Positions 59,623 through 64,000 of a stretch of DNA of 64,000 nucleotides are shown piece by piece (position 1 is the first letter of the stretch; every line of letters starts with the position of its first letter). The notes beneath the pieces are model-generated. The model saw nothing but the letters and a program-made list of their open reading frames with translations. It did no database searches and was not told the origin of the DNA. The DNA is from an uncultured Erysipelotrichaceae bacterium (GTDB lineage: Bacteria > Bacillota_I > Bacilli_A > RFN20 > CAG-826), in contig CAMVEL010000009.1 in the NCBI GenBank assembly GCA_947166565.1, positions 1 to 64,000 of the forward strand, in the 5' to 3' direction. The position numbers were made by a program, and so were the translations under genes.

Positions 59623-60321
59623 TCAGTATGTGCAGAATTGGCCGACATGGTCAAGATAATAGGAATTGAAGAGATCGTCTGTTACCAAGTTGACGGGGTT
59701 ATCGTCGTTAGCAAAGCTAATCTTGACCTCCCTTCCCCTAGTATACCAATCCACTTCTTCCTTCTTGATGATCTTGTTCATCTCGAAGTCGACTTCCTTA
59801 TCGGGGGTTTGGTGTTTCGCGGTGATGCCGCCTCCAAACCACCAAAGCTCGTTGACCGAGAAATTGCAGCCATAGAACCTCTCGGTTCCACTTTCTGGAG
59901 AAGATAGCGATACCGTGTATTCGTTTTGGTTGAGTTTGGAGAAGGTATAGGTTCCAAAGACATCGACGTTGATGGACATCATTTCGGGGCAATTCCAGGG
60001 ATTGCCGAAGATGATGTCATAGACATAATGGAAGGTGTAATCCTTCTGCAAGGTGAGGGTTTGGCTATAATAATACCTAAATTCCTGACCCGCCTCATGA
60101 CTTTCATAGCAACCGAATCCCGTCATGGTGTTTAGGGGATATGTCGAGGTATAAAGGTAGAGGTCATCGGTCGAAACGTCGTTACGGTGGAGGACCTTTA
60201 GTTCCACTTCGTTGGAGAATTTCCCCTTTAAGCCATTGGCAACTACCGAGGATTGCTCGGGAGATGAGGAGCCTCCGCAGGAAGATAGGAGGATCGTCGC
60301 AAGCAATAATATCTTCTTCAT
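59623..60321 (-). CDS. Hypothetical lipoprotein, 232 aa
   Basis: It starts MKKILLLATILLSSC, a clear lipobox. The mature part is rich in aromatic and beta-like segments (LYLYTSTYPLN, FTYHYVYD-type strings) and ends with a charged region. No family is recognised. It lies between the duplicated-domain protein and the GH55-like lipoprotein, with gaps of 14 and six bases, so it is part of the same transcription unit. Confidence 0.75.
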   Translation of the reverse strand: MKKILLLATILLSSCGGSSSPEQSSVVANGLKGKFSNEVELKVLHRNDVSTDDLYLYTSTYPLNTMTGFGCYESHEAGQEFRYYYSQTLTLQKDYTFHYVYDIIFGNPWNCPEMMSINVDVFGTYTFSKLNQNEYTVSLSSPESGTERFYGCNFSVNELWWFGGGITAKHQTPDKEVDFEMNKIIKKEEVDWYTRGREVKISFANDDNPVNLVTDDLFNSYYLDHVGQFCTY

Positions 60322-60335
60322 CGTTATTTCCTCCT

Positions 60336-62186
60336 TTAGAAATTAAGCACAGGCATATGCCATTCGGTGGATAATGAGTAGAAGGCGACGCCTTGGACGG
60401 TCGCGGTGAAGCCTTCTGCATCCTCGATGGCCCCATATTCATCGACGAGGCGACCATTGTTATAATCCGCGCTTTGGAAATTGGAGGCCCAGGAATTGTT
60501 CTCTTTGAAATAATGGAAGGCATACACGAATTTTTCGCCATCCGCCCTCTCATATAAATATTCGCCGGTGACGGTGATTTCTTGGAGTCCCCAAACATAA
60601 TTTGAAGAACTATAGAGGACGAATAAGGTAAGCTTATCGCCATTTCCGTTACGGTTATGGAGATGGAGGATCCTCGCCGCGTCGAAGGAGGCTTCTTCGT
60701 AATAGGAGAATTTCGCGTAAGCCGCTCCTACTGCGACCTTGCAATCGTATTTGCCAGAGGTTGTGGAGGCGGTGACGGTGACTTGATATAGGTCAGGGGT
60801 GAGGACGAAGGTCGTTTGTTCAGCCCCTGGGAAATCCTCAGCTTTCTCTAGCCTTGAAGATTGGCCGTCGAGTTCGACCCAGACGACAAGTTTCGAATGG
60901 TCGAAGCTGCCGTCAGGATTCTTCGTGATGGTGTTGTTGCGGAATTCGAAGTTCATGACCTTAAGGACCTTAACCTCGATATAGGCGGCGTAATCGATTC
61001 CTCCGATATTCTTGCGGAAGACGATAGGTTTATCGCCTGAAGTCTCGAAGTTATATTCGACTTCGGTCTCGTTGATATCATAGATATCCTCACCGACTTT
61101 GAAGGATAATCCCGCCGTATTGAGGGTCTCCCCAACGAAATATTCGAGTTGGGCCTCTGGGCTTATTACGATTTCGGCGTTGATCTCGCTTGGATCGACG
61201 ATGACTTCTGGCGTAGGTTCGACTTCTTCCATGCCAAGGACTGGATAATGCCATTCGGATTTGCTTGCGAAGAAGGTCGTCTCACCGATGGTGACCTTGA
61301 CCCCTTCGGTCGCGTCGTCGTAGGTATCATAGACCTCGCTGTTAAGGGTATTGGAACGGAAATGACTATCCCAGCTGAAGGCAGGCTTAACATAGGAGAA
61401 ATCGAATAGGCGTTTCTTCCCTAGGATGTTTTCGTAAAGGTATTTGCCAGTTACATTAACTTCCTCATCGTAAGTGATGTCGTTGAAGTTATTGGAACTA
61501 GTCTCGCAGAAAAGGGTGAGCTTCTCCCCGTTATTGGAATCGTTATGGAAAGAGAGGACCCTATCCGCGTTAAAGGTCGATTCATCGTAATAAGCAAACG
61601 AGGCGGTCGCATTACCGGCTATGACATTGCCTTGATAGACCCCTTCCACCGCGGTTTGGACGACGTTGATGGAATATTGGCCTTCGGTCATCTCGATGAT
61701 TTTCTCCCTATCGCCTAAGCCTTCTGGCCTAATGAAGGCGTTGGTAGGCTCGTTAAGCTCGGCCCAGACGGTTAATTTGGAGGTATCCCAAGTGCCGTCT
61801 TCTTTCCTAGCGATGCTGCAATCGCGGACATCGAGATGTCTTACATGATAGACATGGACCGGCATCAAGGCCTTGTAGATACGGTTGCCGCTTTCCTTGA
61901 CGAATTCGACTACACGGGTGCCCGTAACGTCGAAATTGTAGGTGATCTTCAACTCCTCCATCGTGGCGGTTTTGTTTTCATACATGAAGGTGATGCCGGT
62001 GGTATCTAGTTTCTCGGTTTCAAGATATTCAAGACGGACGTTCTCATCCAAAACGAGCTTGGCCTCGATTACTTCCGCCTCGGTATAGTTCTTCGCGCCC
62101 ATTGAGGCCCAAACGGTCAAGGGGGCAAAGGCGGCTACGCCGACGGCACCGATCGCAATATAAGCGATTAACAAAGGTTTCTTCAT
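60336..62186 (-). CDS. Secreted protein of two tandem homologous halves, 616 aa
   Basis: An N-terminal signal or anchor helix (LLIAYIAIGAVGVAAFAPLTV) is followed by two repeats of about 290 residues. Corresponding segments are LVLDENVRLEYLETEKLDTTGITF and IVISPEAQLEYFVGETLNTAGLSF, WDTSKLTVWAELN and FDHSKLVVWVELD, and the ends SKSEWHYPVLG and STEWHMPVLNF. Each begins with an Ig-like domain followed by a beta-rich domain. The family is not recognised. It is placed between a four-helix membrane protein and a lipoprotein, suggesting a surface complex. Confidence 0.8.
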   Translation of the reverse strand: MKKPLLIAYIAIGAVGVAAFAPLTVWASMGAKNYTEAEVIEAKLVLDENVRLEYLETEKLDTTGITFMYENKTATMEELKITYNFDVTGTRVVEFVKESGNRIYKALMPVHVYHVRHLDVRDCSIARKEDGTWDTSKLTVWAELNEPTNAFIRPEGLGDREKIIEMTEGQYSINVVQTAVEGVYQGNVIAGNATASFAYYDESTFNADRVLSFHNDSNNGEKLTLFCETSSNNFNDITYDEEVNVTGKYLYENILGKKRLFDFSYVKPAFSWDSHFRSNTLNSEVYDTYDDATEGVKVTIGETTFFASKSEWHYPVLGMEEVEPTPEVIVDPSEINAEIVISPEAQLEYFVGETLNTAGLSFKVGEDIYDINETEVEYNFETSGDKPIVFRKNIGGIDYAAYIEVKVLKVMNFEFRNNTITKNPDGSFDHSKLVVWVELDGQSSRLEKAEDFPGAEQTTFVLTPDLYQVTVTASTTSGKYDCKVAVGAAYAKFSYYEEASFDAARILHLHNRNGNGDKLTLFVLYSSSNYVWGLQEITVTGEYLYERADGEKFVYAFHYFKENNSWASNFQSADYNNGRLVDEYGAIEDAEGFTATVQGVAFYSLSTEWHMPVLNF

Positions 62187-62187
62187 T

Positions 62188-62631
62188 TTATTTAGCCTCC
62201 TTTATCTTGACGATCTTAAAGAAGCTTCCGATTACGAAGAGGGCTCCTGATACGGCGAAGAGGACGCAGCCCGTTATGCAACGGGGAACGACCACCGCGT
62301 AAGTCTCCATATCGCCCATGTTGACGGTGAAATAGATGCCAATTGGGGTAAGGAAGGGGATGAGGAGTTTCGCAAAGCTAAAGAGGACGAGGAAGCAATA
62401 GGCCAAATCGATCAGGCTAAACCAAACCGGTTTGTCCTTATCGAGGAAGGACATCACCACTTCCGCGATGATGATGTACATCGCGAAAAGCGGGAAGATG
62501 ATGACGAACCTATCGGGGGCCTCGTTATAGGCCTTGAAGGTCGATAAGGCGACGATATAGGCGACGAGAAGGACAATGAGTGAGACGGCGTAGAAATATA
62601 GGCCGATCCACGGAAGTTTTTTATTCTTCAT
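62188..62631 (-). CDS. Four-helix membrane protein, 147 aa
   Basis: Four hydrophobic helices are visible (LYFYAVSLIVLLVAYIVAL, FPLFAMYIIIAEVVMSFL, LIDLAYCFLVLFSFAKLLIPFL, CVLFAVSGALFVIGSFF). No family is recognised. Its start overlaps the GH3 gene by 11 bases and its stop lies one base before the duplicated-domain gene, so all three are co-translated. Confidence 0.8.
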   Translation of the reverse strand: MKNKKLPWIGLYFYAVSLIVLLVAYIVALSTFKAYNEAPDRFVIIFPLFAMYIIIAEVVMSFLDKDKPVWFSLIDLAYCFLVLFSFAKLLIPFLTPIGIYFTVNMGDMETYAVVVPRCITGCVLFAVSGALFVIGSFFKIVKIKEAK

Positions 62632-64000
62632 CTTCGTTTCCCTCCTTTCCTTCGGATGAGACCGTATCGAAAGTTGGTTCTGAAGGACCTGCTACATCCG
62701 TCTTCTCCTTCTTCTTATAGATATTTAGGAAGACATAGACCCCAAAGACGAGGAGAGCGACACCCAAAGAGGACGCCCCTCCGACGATGAAGCCGATTTG
62801 CCATGGCGAGACGATCGTCGAGGAATCGATCGCGACGGTCGTTGCATCTAGGCCATTTAGGGAACTGCTATTAGCGATTGCATAAAGGTAATAATGCATG
62901 TTCTCCTTGAGGGCTTCGTTAAGGAATGGGTCGTTTTTGGTCTTGTTCGCGTAATCCGCCCATTTGGTGGAGAGGATGCCATCGGAATTGCCGCAGGCCA
63001 TGAAGGTGACGTTATTGGCAACGCAATCCTGGGGGTTGAAGAAGTCGCCAGTTGCGACGAAATCGGTAGAAATCAGTCCTTTGAATCCCCATTCCTTGCG
63101 GAGGATATTGACCATCAAACCCGTGTGGGCGTTAACGCCGGTGCAGCCTAAACGGGAGAAGGAAGACATGAGGCCAAGCGCGTTGACATCATGATGTTTT
63201 GGCGAAGGAACGCGGATATCCTCGAACAAACCTTGGAAACCCCTAAGCTCAAGTTCGCGGGCCGCCTGTTCGTTCATGAATTGCGATAAGCCTTCGCGAT
63301 ATGTTTCCTGGGTATTGAAGGCGAAATGCTTCGCGGAGAGGATCGCCCCTTTCTTAAGGCCGCCCGTAACGAAGGCGGAGCCCATGATGTTCGTAAGCAT
63401 CGGGTCTTCCGAATAATATTCGTGATTACGGGAATTGAAGGGTGAACGATGGAGGTTCATGCCGGGAGCCCAAAGGATCTTGCAGTTATCCCATAAACTC
63501 ATTTCCCCAAAGCTATCGCCCTCTTCTTCGACGAGTTTTCTGTTGAAGGTCGCGGCGATTATCGGTTCGCAGGGCATATCGCAGGATTTATAGGAGAAAT
63601 TGACGTCGGCCTTGTTCATAGCCATCGGACCAACCGCGCTAGCCTTATCGCCAAGGGTCTTGGTGAGGTTGCCGTTAGGTCCATCGGCCTGCCAGACCTC
63701 GGGGGCGTTGATGCTCTTGAAGGCCTTGCAGTTGCTTCCGCCCCTAGGAGCGAAATACATGGCTTCGTTGAAGGTGATTTGGTCGAGCAAATAATCCCAT
63801 GATTCATCTTCATAAGCCGCGTTTTTGTAGTTGGCGATGACCTCTTGGGAAAGAGGGTTACCATCACTATCCTCCTCGAGGGAATGGTCGACTCCCCAGA
63901 CCGTATTGACCTTTCCGGTTTGGAAAGCGTATACATGTCCCCCGTTATCGCGTCCTTTGCCAAGGTAGAGTTCCATGTCGGTGGTGATCTCTAACCCTGG
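62621..64000 (-). CDS. Membrane-anchored GH3 glycoside hydrolase, C-terminal part (partial)
   Basis: The frame continues past the window end. The visible 459 residues contain the GH3 (beta/alpha)8 barrel: NAPEVWQADGPNGNLTKTL, KILWAPGMNLHRSPFNSRNHEYYSEDP, GAILSAKHFAFNTQE and the nucleophile region GFKGLISTDFVATGDFF. After it come one membrane helix (IGFIVGGASSLGVALLVFGVYVFL) and an acidic cytoplasmic tail. Since the barrel is at the C-terminus, the alpha/beta sandwich domain must be N-terminal or missing, a permuted layout known in some gut Firmicutes GH3 enzymes. It probably hydrolyses beta-glucosides outside the cell. Confidence 0.85.
   Translation of the reverse strand, partial: PGLEITTDMELYLGKGRDNGGHVYAFQTGKVNTVWGVDHSLEEDSDGNPLSQEVIANYKNAAYEDESWDYLLDQITFNEAMYFAPRGGSNCKAFKSINAPEVWQADGPNGNLTKTLGDKASAVGPMAMNKADVNFSYKSCDMPCEPIIAATFNRKLVEEEGDSFGEMSLWDNCKILWAPGMNLHRSPFNSRNHEYYSEDPMLTNIMGSAFVTGGLKKGAILSAKHFAFNTQETYREGLSQFMNEQAARELELRGFQGLFEDIRVPSPKHHDVNALGLMSSFSRLGCTGVNAHTGLMVNILRKEWGFKGLISTDFVATGDFFNPQDCVANNVTFMACGNSDGILSTKWADYANKTKNDPFLNEALKENMHYYLYAIANSSSLNGLDATTVAIDSSTIVSPWQIGFIVGGASSLGVALLVFGVYVFLNIYKKKEKTDVAGPSEPTFDTVSSEGKEGNEDEE

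Overview
The window looks like a chromosome segment of a Bacillota/Bacilli-type bacterium with a standard genetic code (TGA is used as a stop). It is probably a host- or gut-associated lineage related to Erysipelotrichia or the non-wall-less relatives of Mollicutes. Evidence is the Bacillus-like replication and translation synteny (dnaE-polA-mutM/coaE, dnaB-dnaI, pfkA-pyk, thrS with a T-box, infC-rpmI-rplT), the ezrA-cysteine desulfurase-thiI cluster, the glmS ribozyme, strong AGGAGG-type ribosome binding sites and many lipoproteins. Species-level placement cannot be read from the sequence alone.

Layout. 1-1.1 kb: 5' part of a membrane sensor gene (TTG start, missed by the ORF track) behind a c-di-GMP-I riboswitch and terminator. 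1.1-4.8 kb: an unknown gene, a Phd/PIN toxin-antitoxin pair with a palindromic operator, an NfeD/SPFH membrane pair and an orphan Phd-like antitoxin. 4.8-17.8 kb: a long minus-strand run with oligoendopeptidase F, Nudix, rimO, malQ, a YwaF-like protein, galK, galM, cardiolipin synthase, an unknown protein, a Zn-dependent phospholipase C-like protein and an MFS sugar-type transporter. 18-22.6 kb: a membrane protein, an ATP-grasp ligase, dUTPase and glycogen phosphorylase. 22.8-23.4 kb: one complete and one truncated copy of a small repeated element; a third, decayed copy lies at 40.0-40.4 kb.

23.5-46 kb: GNAT, dnaE-polA-mutM::coaE (a gene fusion), convergent dnaB-dnaI, pfkA-pyk-ROK kinase, glmS with its self-cleaving ribozyme, an aldo/keto reductase, T-box-thrS, a degenerate Fic-like protein, Nudix, and infC-rpmI-rplT with an attenuator leader and an AUC start codon on infC. 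46-47.5 kb: an IS3-family element inserted in the loop of the rplT terminator. 47.5-53.6 kb: a PatB-like lyase, DUF3737, thiI, cysteine desulfurase and ezrA. 53.6-64 kb: a minus-strand cluster of secreted and surface proteins: a membrane-anchored GH3 enzyme (partial), a duplicated-domain protein, several lipoproteins, a GH55-like beta-helix protein, a G9-tract surface protein and an extracellular tyrosine-phosphatase lipoprotein.

The most unusual feature is the repeated element. It carries two overlapping small ORFs, each with a near-perfect ribosome binding site: a conserved leader peptide and a 37-residue basic-hydrophobic peptide ending PHRW. A structured 3' region with compensatory changes and a long terminator hairpin follow. 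The layout resembles hok/mok-type type I toxin loci, but I cannot assign it to any family I know. Other points for follow-up are the G9 contingency tract in a secreted protein, the IS that splits a terminator hairpin, the possible leaderless ezrA mRNA, the MutM-CoaE fusion and the c-di-GMP-controlled sensor.
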